The notes: generated from the sequence alone by a model not told the origin. Numbered from the stretch's first letter, positions 54,686 through 64,000 are shown. The stretch is 64,000 nt of DNA from Bathynomus jamesi (GCA_023014485.1 JAJOZX010003317.1:307501-371500); one strand, 5' to 3'. Numbers and translations are program-made.

Positions 54686-56201
54686 TCAAGAAAACAATAG
54701 GCCCTTCGCCAACTTTCTAACAATGCACGAGTCTAATTTATACAGCCCAGGGCTAATATTAAGGACTAAGTCCGCATTATTCTTGATCACACTTGATTGA
54801 AATATATTTCTGCTAACAATAGATTTACTAAACCTTAATTTGGAAGCATTTTTCCAGTCAATGGGATGATTAGTATCTCTTACGTGAATGAAAATGGCGT
54901 TAGATTCCTGGCCACTTCTTATACTGTATTGATGCTGCTTAATACGTAACTCAAGGGTCTTACCAGTTTGGCCAATGTAAAATTTATTACATATTGTGCA
55001 TGGGATTTTATATACACAACCATGTTCACTTAAAGGGGAGTTCTTAATCAATGAATTCTTAATTACATCTAAATTTTTGAACGCAATATTTACGTTAAAA
55101 GTCCTCAGCAGATTCGGCAGATCAAGGAAATTTTTTCTGAATGGTAACACTAAAACATTTTTTGTGTTATAAGGAATCTTGTCCTTTACTTCGTAGAAGG
55201 TTTTCGTTGCCATTTGTAAGGACTTATCTATGCAATTCTTTGGGTATTTTAAATCAAACGCAATTTTGTATATTTTACTAATTTCGTCGTCAATGAACTC
55301 TGGACTACAAATTCGTAGGCCTCTTAGGAACAAAGTAGAAAGAACGGATCGTTTTACGTTAATGTGGTGATCAGAATAATAATGTATATAGGAACAATTA
55401 TTAGTGGGTTTTCTGTAAATATTGTACTTAAACTTTTTTCCAGACCTATATATTAAAACATCTAAAAAAGGGATCGAAGAATCTTTTTCTATTTCAACTG
55501 TAAAATTGCTAGAGGGAGTTAAATTATTAAGTTTGGGTAAGAATTCATTGAGATTTAAAGTCACTGGCCAAAGACAAAGAACATCATCTACATATCTAAA
55601 CCATGGAACATAATTTGGCAGAATCTTCCTTAATAACTTACTTTCAAAAAACTCCATATATAAGTTACTTAAAATGGGGGAGAGAGGGTTCCCATCGCCA
55701 TACCAAATTTCTGCCTAAAATATTCATTATTGAACAAAAATTTTGAGTCTACTATGCACAGCCTAATTAATTCTATAATTGTAGCCACAGGTAATGGCAA
55801 ATTATGCTTAACCAATTCTTCCGAAAGAAACACTAATAGATCCTCCACCGGGACTCTTGTAAATAAAGCGGTAACATCAAAGCTTACCAATTTAAAATTG
55901 TAATTGACACTGATACTATTTAATTTTTCCACAAGGTCTACATTATTATTTATGTGTGATTGTGAAATTGTGCCGAGGAGAGGATTAAGAATGGAGACAA
56001 GCCATTTGGATAGCTTATATGAGATAGATCCTATAGAACTAACAATAGGCCTTGCAGGATTATTTGGCTTATGAGTTTTAATCAGGCCATACATATAGGG
56101 TAATGACGGTGAGGTACTCAGAAACTGTTTAAGTAATATTTCATTACCCTTCAAAAGTTGTTTAATTTTCTTTTAAATGCACTGTTCACAGTTTCAAGGG
56201 G
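54686..56201 (-). pseudogene. PLE reverse transcriptase and GIY-YIG endonuclease (minus copy)
   Basis: 56154-55669 holds SPSLPYMYGLIKTHKPNNPA, SNLVSFDVTALFTRVPVEDL-like motif A (Asp in SFDVTALF) and GMAMG. A base change near 55670-55680 breaks the frame at the NPLSAILSNLY block. 55657-54686 then has WFRYVDDVLCLWPVTLN (YVDD catalytic pair), FTVEIEKDSSIPFLDVLIYR, and the GIY-YIG module CVYKIPCTICNKFYIGQTGK, TLELRIKQHQYSIRSG, ending at LAKGLLFS. PLE RT is related to telomerase RT; the endonuclease nicks target DNA. The C-terminal half is completely open. Confidence 0.9.
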
Positions 56202-57667
56202 ATTTGAGAGAACGCCCCTTCGATGAATTCCAGAGAATAGTGTTGCAGAAGCATATAGAAATTACTAAGATTGAAGTCGAAGAAACTTTTAAAGTTACCA
56301 GGGCCAGAAGATATAGTTTTGATAGGGCAATTCCACCTGAATGGAAACAACGGTTACTGGACTATTGTTATAACAAACTTAGACGAGAATGTAGTGTTGT
56401 GGAAAGGAAACTGGATATTAAATTACAAATTCTAATTGAAAGAAGTGATTGGACTAAGGATGCTAACCCTGGATTTGTAATAAATCTATCAGATAAAGTG
56501 TTAAATAAAAATACGGTTACGGCTCTTGGATATGGAATAAATTTTTCAGCAGCTAAAAAGGATGTGGACTATATAGAAATAGCTAAGGCTTTCTGTAATT
56601 TAGAAAAATATAATAATTTACCTATAGAGGATGTGAATATTTGTAAAGGTATAGTATATAGTGCCATGTCTAAACCCTCTATTCCAAATTGTCCGCAGAG
56701 GTTTTTCGACTCTTATGAAGCTTTAAGAAAAGATCAGAATCTACATATAACCAAAGCCGATAAATCAAATGCCTTTGTGATCCTCAATAAAGACGTTTAT
56801 CTAGGAAAAATGTATGATCTTTTGAATGATGCGGACACTTACGTGAAATTAAGGAACAATCCCCTTGAAACTGTGAACAGTGCATTTAACAAGAAAATTA
56901 AACAACTTTTGAAGGGTAATGAAATATTACTTAAACAGTTTCTGAGTACTTCACCGTCATTACCCTATATGTATGGTCTGATTAAAACCCATAAGCCAAA
57001 TAATCCTGCAAGGCCTATTGTTAGTTCTGTAGGATCTATCTCATATAAGCTATCCAAATGGCTTGTCTCCATTCTTAATCCTCTCCTCGGCACAATTTCA
57101 CAATCACACATAAATAATAATGTAGACCTTGTGGAAAAATTAAATAGTATCAGTGTCAATTACAATTTTAGATTGGTAAGCTTTGATGTTACCGCTTTAT
57201 TTACAAGAGTCCCGGTGGAGGATCTATTAGTGTTTCTTTCGGAAGAATTGGTTAAGCATAATTTGCCATTACCTGTGGCTACAATTATAGAATTAATTAA
57301 GCTGTGCATAGTAGACTCAAAAATTTGTGTTCAATAATGAATATTTTAGGCAGAAATTTGGTATGGCGATGGGAAACCCTCTCTCCGCCATTTTAAGTAA
57401 CTTATATATGGAGTTTTTTGAAAGTAAGTTATTAAGGAAGATTCTGCCAAATTATGTTCCATGGTTTAGATATGTAGATGATGTTCTTTGTCTTTGGCCA
57501 GTGACTTTAAATCTCAATGAATTCTTACCCAAACTTAATAATTTAACTCCCTCTAGCAATTTTACAGTTGAAATAGAAAAAGATTCTTCGATCCCTTTTT
57601 TAGATGTTTTAATATATAGGTCTGGAAAAAAGTTTAAGTACAATATTTACAGAAAACCCACTAATAA
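56202..57667 (+). pseudogene. PLE reverse transcriptase, N-terminal and core part
   Basis: Open from 56202 to 57337: FDRAIPPEWKQRLLDYCYNK, ALGYGINFSAAKKDVDYIEI, HITKADKSNAFVILNKDVYL (TKADK block typical of PLE), YMYGLIKTHKPNNPARPIVS, and SFDVTALFTRVPVEDLLVF (motif A). A 1-base change near 57326 shifts the frame, and it continues FGMAMGNPLSAILSNLYMEF and PWFRYVDDVLCLWPV to KYNIYRKPTNN, where the insertion begins. The ATG at 56177 lies in the inverted copy, so the true start is not in this element. Confidence 0.9.
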
Positions 57668-59259
57668 CACTGGTCAACAAAGATTTTTCATCAGAGTAAA
57701 ATTTGTGGTGGCTGGATAGCATTTTTCACGCTGATTCCAAAACTGCATTCAGATTGTTTCTAGCACGTACAGTTTTCAAGATGAAGGCATACATATAACT
57801 ACACAGATTTAACCATTTTAAATAGGCAAAATACTAATATCTCAACATTTGATTGTGTTTATTTTATTGTGTTTTTTTAGTTTATTCATCTTATTGATTT
57901 CAATTATCTTAATTATACATCTTATGTATTTCAGGTGTGAGCTTTTACGTCTAGCAGCATTGTGATTCAGGCAACAACGCCGTGCTTTGTGTGTCAAAAG
58001 ATCAGTCCAGTCCAAGAACTTGTTGTGTCAAGTTGGTGTACATTTTTTTGAATTTAATAGTTTGCTCAGGTCAGTCAACATGCCTCGACAATGTAAGAAT
58101 GACCCTGAAAGCAGTTCTTTGCATAATGGTAATATAATGCCATCCATCCCCATTGCCATTCCGTCCATCTAAAAGAGACACATGACAATATGGATATACT
58201 ACTGAAGGCAATCAAATACGAAAGTCATCAATGGAATGTTTGTGGAGATCTAAAAGTTATAGGAATGCTTATGGGTATGCAGTCAGGATTCACAAAATTT
58301 TGTTGTTTCCTTGCCTGTGGGACAGTCGCGCACTATAGAACATTACACCAAAAGTGACTGGCCACTTAGGTATACATATGTCCCAGGGATAAGCAATGTC
58401 CAGTCTGTCCCTTTAGTGGACCCAAAAGATCTATCTGCCACCTCTTCACATTAAACTTGGTTTAATGAAGAATTTTGTTAAAGCAATGGGTAAAGTCAAT
58501 TCTGAAGGGTTCCAATACCTTTCAAGGAAATTTCCGAAGGTTACTGCAGCAAAATTGAAGGAAGGAATTTTTGTTGGGCCACAAATAAGGGAGGTTTTGA
58601 ATGACACTGAATTTGAAAAAGTCCTAAGTCCGCTGGAATTGAAGGCTTGGCTGGCGTTCAAATGGATATGTGAAAACTTTCTTAGAAGCAACAAGTCACC
58701 TGCGTATAAGGATGGAGTCAAGAACCTCCTTGATGCCTTCAAAGAAATGGAGTGTCGAATGTCGTTAAAAATTCAATTCCTGCATTCCCACTTAGATTTC
58801 TTTCCTGAAAACCTTGGTGCAGTGAGTGACGAGCAAGGAGAGCGCTTCCATCAAGATATTCAGATGATGGAGAAGCGCTGCCAAGGATATTGGAATGAAA
58901 GCATGATGGCGGACCATTGTTGGATGCTGTATCGTGACAATCCAGGCCAAATTTACAAAAGGAAATCACACTCAAAGCGCTTTTAATAAAATAATGTATA
59001 TATTCTTTATTTATAAGTACATTGAATAAAGTATATGATGTATTTGTTGTTTAGCATTCCTGAGTGTGATCTATGCATCCATAAATTTTCTTATAGCAAT
59101 ATCAAAAACTTAAAAATATCAAAACCAGGGTATCTATATAACTCTACATGCTAGAAAAAAAAAAAAACCAGATTCGGAATCAGCGCGAAAAAAAATGCAT
59201 TAAGAAAAGTGTGATCATGTTTGTGATGAGAAAAAAAAGTTTCATTTTGTTGGCCAGTG
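57668..59259 (+). mobile_element. CACTGG-ended DNA transposon (CMC-like) inside the PLE
   Basis: Ends CACTGGTCAACAAAGATTTT and, in reverse complement, CACTGGCCAACAAAATGAAA. The flanks show a 3-bp duplication TAA (57665-57667 and 59260-59262), and the minus PLE copy gives the empty site ACTAATAATTGTTCC. CACT(A/G) ends with 3-bp duplications point to the CACTA/Mirage/Chapaev group. The encoded protein is shortened, so it is likely a decayed autonomous copy. Confidence 0.8.
58080..58986 (+). pseudogene. transposase-like protein, D / CxxC / H / E motif set
   Basis: From ATG 58080 (MPRQCKNDPESSSLHNGN) the frame breaks several times. Readable blocks are IKYESHQWNVCGDLKVIGML (first Asp, near 58208-58270), a short-frame CCFLACG in place of a CxxC block, PPLHIKLGLMKNFVKAMG (His), KFPKVTAAKLKEGIFVGPQI, MSLKIQFLHSHLDFFPENLG and SDEQGERFHQDIQMMEKRCQ (candidate Glu), ending SHSKRF at 58986. 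The last 173 codons are open. I know this protein as a common uncharacterised family in arthropod genomes. The terminal structure here makes it a transposase of CMC type; the motif-to-residue assignment is inference. Confidence 0.65.
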
Positions 59260-59935
59260 TAATTGTTCCTATATACATTATTATTCTGATCACCACATTA
59301 ACGTAAAACGATCCGTTCTTTCTACTTTGTTCCTAAGAGGCCTACGAATTTGTAGTCCAGAGTTCATTGACGACGAAATTAGTAAAATATACAAAATTGC
59401 GTTTGATTTAAAATACCCAAAGAATTGCATAGATAAGTCCTTACAAATGGCAAAGAAAACCTTCTACGAAGTAAAGGACAAGATTCCTTATAACACAAAA
59501 AATGTTTTAATGTTACCATTCAGAAAAAATTTCTTTGATCTGCCGAATCTGCTGAGGACTTTTAACGTAAATATTGCTTTCAAAAATTTAGATTTAATTA
59601 AGAATTCATTGATTAAGAACTCCCCTTTAAGTGAACATGGTTGTGTATATAAAATCCCATGCACAATATGTAATAAATTTTACATTGGCCAAACTGGTAA
59701 GACCCTTGAGTTACGTATTAAGCAGCATCAATACAGTATAAGAAGTGGCCAGGAATCTAACGCCATTTTCATTCACGTAAGAGATACTAATCATCCCATT
59801 GACTGGAAAAATGCTTCCAAATTAAGGTTTAGTAAATCTATTGTTAGCAGAAATATACTTGAATCAAGTGTGATCAAGAATAATGCGGACTTAGTCCTAA
59901 TATTAGCCCTGGGCTGTATAAATTAGACTCGTGCA
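59260..59935 (+). pseudogene. PLE C-terminal part with GIY-YIG endonuclease
   Basis: Continues the plus PLE gene after the insertion: GLRICSPEFIDDEISKIYKI, DLPNLLRTFNVNIAFKNLD, CVYKIPCTICNKFYIGQTGK (GIY-YIG core), TLELRIKQHQYSIRSGQES and HVRDTNHPIDWKNASKL. A small change near 59900 shifts the last residues so that the frame ends early (ALGCIN), where the minus copy goes on to LAKGLLFS. Confidence 0.9.
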
Positions 59936-60255
59936 TTGTTAGAAAGTTGGCGAAGGGCCTATTGTTTTCTTGACCGCATTCTTGCCCCTTAACGGTTTGC
60001 CTTGGTTAAATAAATATTATTTTAAGAACTGTTAACATGCTTATGTGTCCATTTTAATTGTAATATTCTTTCGTTTATAATCTTTGGGTGCTGGGTGGTT
60101 TATTGGACTTTTCAACTGGTTGGCTATTGGGAAAACAATTTTTTCAGACTGTTTGTAGAAATTTTGGAATATTCTGTAAGACGATGGCACCATTCCCTTG
60201 TTTTCATTAAATTCTTGCCACTTAATTGCCTGCTTTAATTAAATACTAGTTGTTT

Positions 60256-60538
60256 GCTTATTAATAAGATCACGTGTTATTCTGTGATTTTAGTGCATAT
60301 ATATATATATTATATATTATATATATATATTATGCATATGTACAGTCTGTATTGTGTATATATATTCCTAGTTGCACGTGATGTAGGTGTTCAACATGTA
60401 AAATAGAATAAATTGTATTATTATTATTATTATTATTATTATACTATTGTATATAATATTATTATCATATTATGTTATATATGTTTAGGAATGCATTAAC
60501 TATCGCACTGTCTTATGTACGAGTATATATATAAATAT
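60256..60538. repeat. (AT)n and (ATT)n microsatellites
   Basis: TA-rich tract 60295-60340 and a (TTA)n run 60417-60441, with AT-rich sequence between them. No gene. Confidence 0.85.
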
Positions 60539-60550
60539 ACGGTTGTGTAG

Positions 60551-61414
60551 CAGAGCATTTTTTAAGCTTTTCCCACTGGGCGACAAAGGCAGATCGGGAA
60601 GTTGGGGGGTTTAAGGCGGGGTGTGCTGCCAATTTCTTAACACCCGGTTCTGATACAGATAGGGGTGTAAATCGGCCAGCGCCAATGGCGCGAGTCATTA
60701 AGCTAGGGAGTCTGGGGTGAGCGGTAGCTCCCCCAGTGGGGTCCGGGGCGGAAACCCGGAAGCCAACGCATTTTAGCTTTGTCAAACAGCATTTTGTAAC
60801 ATTTTGGAAGAAATTATTTAACATATTCTTTATACTCACTAATGACAATTATCTAAAAAACTAATTTTTCATCAAAAAATAAATAAATATTGAAACGACC
60901 ACTGTTTGTGATACTACCTATATTTTTCTATAAAATCCTGAAAAAATTAAAAAAAGAAATTGATATAAATAAATTTCTACTGACTGTTAAATATTTGTTA
61001 AAAACAAACAAACGGTTCGGTGATCCAATCAAAATTTAACAACCGGTTCGGGCGAACTTGACGGAACCGGTCCCAGCACACCCCTGGATTATGGATCCGG
61101 ATGTTCCCAAATGAGGCCACCATCCCCGTGTGGTCTGAAATAACACTAGCATTATCTATATATAAATATTCAATGTAAATTTCATATTTACATTTAGGAT
61201 AAACAGTTCTAATTGTGTCATATGTGAATGTATTATATGTATTTATATGGCTTCCAAGACAATGCTTCTAAGACAACTCCCAAGACAATTCTAATTTCAC
61301 AAACTTTAAAAATTCCTTGTCGCCCAGTACCCTAAAATTTCATTTACTGGGCGACAAATTTTCTTCAGTGGGTAACATTCATGTCGCCCGCTCACTAGGT
61401 TAAAAAATGCTCTG
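60551..61414. mobile_element. non-autonomous hAT element (outer)
   Basis: Ends CAGAGCATTTTTTAA (60551) and its inverse TTAAAAAATGCTCTG (61400-61414), with exact 8-bp duplication TTGTGTAG at 60543-60550 and 61415-61422. It carries repeated CTGGGCGACAAA-type phrases (60577, 61319, 61354) but no gene. About 390 bp long without the inner element. Confidence 0.9.
60617..61086. mobile_element. non-autonomous hAT element (inner)
   Basis: 470 bp with left end CGGGGTGTGCTG and right end CAGCACACCCCTG, flanked by GTTTAAGG (60609-60616) and GATTATGG (61087-61094), an 8-bp pair with 6/8 identity. It is inserted in the outer hAT element. No gene. The reading frames here are artefacts. Confidence 0.7.
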
Positions 61415-61552
61415 TTGTGTAGTGGTTAGCATCGCTGACTACGAATCCATCGACCCTGAGATCAAGGCCCGATGACGTCAGACGGCGTGCCCCAAAACCC
61501 AGTTGTTCATTCTTCCACACAACAAAAAAAAATTTGGTTGGTAAATAAATGG

Positions 61553-61625
61553 GTACCCTGGGTAGCCTAGTGGTTAAAACGCTGGGCTGCTGGTGGGGCG
61601 TGGTTCGGATTCCACTTTAAACTGG
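61553..61625 (+). mobile_element. second tRNA-derived SINE head
   Basis: Box A-like TAGCCTAGTGGTTAAAACGC (61563-61582) and box B GTGGTTCGGATTCCAC (61600-61615), a Pol III promoter pair with the usual spacing. The tail runs into the (AT)n at 61697. A related fragment is at 4122-4150. Confidence 0.6.
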
Positions 61626-61694
61626 AGGCCTAAGGTGTAGTGAAAAACTTGACCTTCGTCAAAATGAACAATTCGGGCGGAAGCTGACCAAAGG

Positions 61695-61696
<2 letters not shown>

Positions 61697-61728
<32 letters not shown>
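61697..61728. repeat. (AT)n microsatellite
   Basis: TA repeat between the SINE and the hairpin sequence that follows. Confidence 0.9.
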
Positions 61729-61732
<4 letters not shown>

Positions 61733-61797
61733 AATAAAACCACGAAGCAAAGGAAACACAGAATGGTGCTCAAGCTTTGGTGGTTTTATTCATCATA
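61728..61797. repeat. 16-bp perfect inverted repeat, PLE-tail-like
   Basis: TGATGAATAAAACCAC (61728-61743) and its exact complement GTGGTTTTATTCATCA (about 61780-61795), with about 36 bases between. The loop holds GGAAACACAGAATGGTGCTC, which resembles the layout of PLE 3' tails (compare GGAAACACGAAGTCCGAGCG at 54119). A related but different PLE tail is likely. Confidence 0.6.
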
Positions 61798-61833
61798 AAT
61801 ATTTTTCACGTGTTACTTTCGTGAAATAATTTT

Positions 61834-61839
<6 letters not shown>

Positions 61840-61876
<37 letters not shown>

Positions 61877-61879
61877 TAT
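61840..61879. repeat. (AT)n microsatellite
   Basis: TA tract adjoining the left end of the hAT element at 61880; a similar tract adjoins its right end (63413-63452). Confidence 0.9.
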
Positions 61880-62224
61880 TAGTGATGTAGCGGATGTCAT
61901 TTTTTTCACATCCGCGGATGCGGATGCGGATGAGGATGTTTGATTTCAACATCCGTGGATGCGGATGCGGATGTCTACATTTTCGTTATTTTTTAGGATA
62001 TATTCGAGATTTGTTGTGTTTAACGTATATAATAAGTTATTATATAGAGAGAGCTGTAGCTATAATGTAGTATAATTGATTAATTGTACAATAATTGCTG
62101 TACTTTTCTCTGAACATATAAAATAATATCAAGCATCTAACTAATATAGAAATCAATTAGTGAATTCGTCTGCAAATAAATTCGTTATATTTTGTTGAGT
62201 TTCAGCCACAATTAGAAACCATAA

Positions 62225-62684
62225 TTGTGTTACCAGGATGCGGGACGTGAACCCAACTCAAATGCACCCCACCGACCTCTTTCCCCAACCTCCACCCTTA
62301 TAGAAAGAGATCTTTAATTAGCTTGATAACTATTTATATTAAGTTTAACGTTTTATTAGGCATATTTATAAATGAGTAATTAAAATAAAGTAAACTAAGA
62401 TGTTCATCGTTTAATGTTCAAACTTAATTATAGGAAGGTTATGCTTAAGGAACATTGTGTTACCAGGATGCGGGACGTGAACCCAACTCAAATGCACCCC
62501 ACCGACCTCTTTCCCCAACCTCCACCCTTATAGAAAGAGATCTTTAATTAGCTTGATAACTATTTATATTAAGTTTAACGTTTTATTAGGCATATTTATA
62601 AATGAGTAATTAAAATAAAGTAAACTAAGATGTTCATCGTTTAATGTTCAAACTTAATTATAGGAAGGTTATGCTTAAGGAACA
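62225..62684. repeat. perfect 230-bp tandem duplication
   Basis: TTGTGTTACCAGGATGCGGG begins copies at 62225 and 62455. I see no difference between the two 230-base copies by eye. The unit includes the last 14 or so codons and stop of the hAT transposase, so the duplication arose inside the element. Confidence 0.9.
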
Positions 62685-63140
62685 TTAATTTTTCTGCCTT
62701 TTCTGCTGCCAGTCTGTTTCTCTTTTCATCATATATTAATCCAGCACTGCTAAATAATCTCTCGCTTGGTACGTTTGTTGGAGGACAGGCTAAATGTTTC
62801 CTTGCAAGTTTACTCAAGTATGGATAGATATTCTGCGTAATTTTCCACCAACTAATAGGATTGTCACATGCAGCAGGCGTTTTTCTTGGTGATAGCTCTC
62901 GATAATTTTTACTACATCTTTTGACATCGCGTAGGTCTCGTCATTGCTGCTTGACTCAAGAAACTGAGAGACAGATTCTGTGATAGATTTGCTTGTTGAA
63001 GGTGTTGGTTCTGTCACTGAAACTTTTAATCTTTTGGTGGGTGGCGAAGCGACAGATTCAAGAGATTGAAGCTCTTCAACTGCTTTGCCAAGTGATGATT
63101 TAACTCGTTCTAATGTACTAGGTGAAAATAACAGCTTTGT
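62641..63140 (-). pseudogene. hAT transposase C-terminal fragment with dimerisation domain
   Basis: From about 63140 a low-complexity STSKSITESVSQFLESSSND region, then after a frame break near 62870 the classic hAT C-terminal dimerisation domain: DNPISWWKITQNIYPYLSKL, ACPPTNVPSERLFSSAGLIY, DEKRNRLAAEKAEKLMFLKH, stop at 62641. The start, BED zinc finger and the DDE core are not present, so it is inactive. Nearest relatives by motif would be ZBED-type hATs. Confidence 0.88.
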
Positions 63141-63405
63141 AACGTGGATCTAAGTAGTTTGCAAGAGAGTAACTTCATACAAGAACAGCCTCTCGTCTTG
63201 TCGCTTGCATCACTTTTGCGCACAATGAACTAGTTCTATTAATATAGTAGAATTTGATAATTTCCACTTATGAATGACATTTCATCTCAACGGTCCACAT
63301 CCGCACGACATCCGCAGTCCAAAGTGCGGATGCGGGTGCGGATGCGGATGTGAGAAAATGTGCGGATGTTCCACGGATGCAGATGCGGATGCGGATGTGA
63401 CCTAC

Positions 63406-63412
<7 letters not shown>

Positions 63413-63452
<40 letters not shown>
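63413..63452. repeat. (AT)n microsatellite
   Basis: TA tract between the hAT element and the tandem repeat units. TATATGATACACACAG follows, exactly as at 49350. Confidence 0.9.
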
Positions 63453-63456
<4 letters not shown>

Positions 63457-64000
63457 ACACACAGCCCGGTCATGGAACAAGGAACTCTTCTAGGAAAATT
63501 AAATCCACTATAGTCCAAATAAGTAATGGTAAATGACAAATACTATAGTTTTTTCTCATGATGCTAGCCCGACATGGGCAACGGGTCACTCGCAAAGAGG
63601 TCCCAAAAATATAGCTTCCCTCACCAGCTATCTGCAAAGCAGATAGGATCCAGCTTTGGGACAGGATCTAGGGTTTAAAGCAGCCTAGCCCAGCTACATT
63701 TAGAACCTCAATATAAGCAAAAAACTCGCTGTCTTCACGTCAGATTGAATACATCAAAGAAAAGGGGTAACTATTATATTTTTTGCCATAAACCAAAACT
63801 TAAACCACAACTGGCAGAATTGAGCGTCCACTTTTCAAGGTACATAACATGTCCGTTTCATGATGGGAATGAACACAGAATGGCTCCCTGAGGTTTTATA
63901 TGATACACACAGACCGTGCATGGAACAAGGAACTCTTCTAGGAAAATTAAATCCACTATAGTCCGAGTAAGTAATGGTAAATGACAAATACCATAGTTTT
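63453..64000 (+). repeat. 448-bp tandem repeat units (direct)
   Basis: The unit starts ATGATACACACAG(A)CC near 63452 and starts again near 63900 (TGATACACACAGACCGTGCA), so the period is about 448 bases; the second unit runs off the window. It is the same unit as in the inverted pair at 53185-54010. The second unit holds the empty target site of B2. Confidence 0.85.

Larger units (their letters stand above)
54093..56201 (-). mobile_element. Penelope-like element (PLE), 5'-truncated minus copy
   Basis: Runs from the 3' end at 54093 through the 3' UTR, GIY-YIG endonuclease and RT to 56201. There it joins head to head with a longer plus copy; its last shared bases correspond to about 56862 of that copy. 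The coding parts of the two copies are almost identical, so they are recent. Such inverted, 5'-truncated partners are a known mark of PLE insertion. Confidence 0.9.
56202..60255 (+). mobile_element. Penelope-like element, plus copy (split by a DNA transposon)
   Basis: Longer PLE copy with the N-terminal region, RT to 57667, then a 1592-bp insertion (57668-59259), and the rest with the GIY-YIG domain and 3' UTR to about 60255. The 3' UTR jumps from AAATACTAG straight to TTGTTTGCTTAT, so about 320 bases including the hammerhead-like motif are deleted relative to the minus copy. The 5' side joins the inverted copy at 56201/56202. Confidence 0.9.
60539..61532 (+). mobile_element. tRNA-derived SINE interrupted by a hAT element
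   Basis: With the 60551-61422 insertion removed, the SINE reads GGTTGTGTAGTGGTTAGCAT (box A), GCTGACTACGAATCC, a weak box B near GAGATCAAGGCCC (61461-61473), a body, and an A-rich end at 61521-61532. The insertion lies within box A, so this copy would no longer be transcribed by Pol III. Confidence 0.65.
61880..63412 (-). mobile_element. hAT element with CGGATG-rich termini
   Basis: Ends TAGTGATGTAGCGGATG and, in reverse complement, TAGTGATGTAGGTCACATCC, each followed by tandem GCGGAT hexamers (61911-61932, 61954-61974 and 63325-63350, 63375-63398). Inside, on the minus strand, is the C-terminal part of an hAT transposase. AT flanks hide any duplication. It is internally deleted (the BED finger and most of the catalytic core are missing). 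Confidence 0.85.

Noticed and set aside
60513..60848. 111-aa minus-strand ORF
   Set aside because: Spans SINE, outer hAT and inner hAT boundaries; no motif.

Overview
This is animal nuclear DNA, probably from an invertebrate and plausibly an arthropod. The basis for that is the mixture of CR1-type LINEs with esterase ORF1, Penelope-like elements, Polinton remnants, hAT elements and several mariner lineages, in an AT-rich background with many (AT)n tracts. The organism call is inference from transposon content. I found no ordinary host protein gene, no rRNA, no CRISPR array and no bacterial feature. Almost every recognisable gene belongs to a mobile element, and most are broken, so the window reads as a nested transposon graveyard.

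Layout, left half. CR1 copy 1 (1-3735, +) is followed by a tRNA-like sequence (4407-4478), a DUF4817-type mariner (4653-6282), hAT-like element A (6602-9469, -), an internally deleted mariner (9471-9889) and CR1 copy 2 (about 9930-16878, +). CR1 copy 2 is split by hAT-like element B1 (11688-15460). Next come a G-rich minisatellite, CR1 copy 3 (17520-20092, -), a Tc1-like DD35E transposase (21091-22102, -), a third CR1 family mixed with GA-rich blocks (23221-25275), and a decayed Polinton (about 26027-34010). The Polinton carries integrase, a structural gene with a hAT MITE in it, a small basic protein, DNA polymerase B and unidentified ORFs.

Layout, right half. hAT-like element C (34229-37069) is followed by two mariners (37103-39139), CR1 copy 4 (39140 to about 42960, -), a deleted mariner with long TIRs (43219-43873), a small MITE (44333-44556), and a different LINE with CCCH zinc fingers in ORF1 (44575-48117, -). 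That LINE abuts CR1 copy 5 (48118-49305, -). Then come hAT-like element B2 (49372-53184, -), an inverted pair of repeat units (53185-54010), and head-to-head Penelope-like copies (54093-56201 - and 56202-60255 +), the second split by a CACTGG-ended DNA transposon (57668-59259). Two nested hAT elements sit in a tRNA-derived SINE (60539-61532), followed by a hAT element with CGGATG-rich ends and a 230-bp perfect tandem duplication inside (61880-63412). The window ends in tandem units of the repeat also found at 53.2-54.0 kb.

The most interesting content is the set of hAT-like elements A, B1, B2 and C. Their transposases are divergent but share WDG/FDG, D(T/G)TxxNTG, CxxH, HARW and a late ER motif, and all have TAGGGTGG-like ends. 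B2 has an exact 8-bp target duplication, and its empty site is present in the same window. B2 keeps a five-exon transposase gene with only two apparent lesions.
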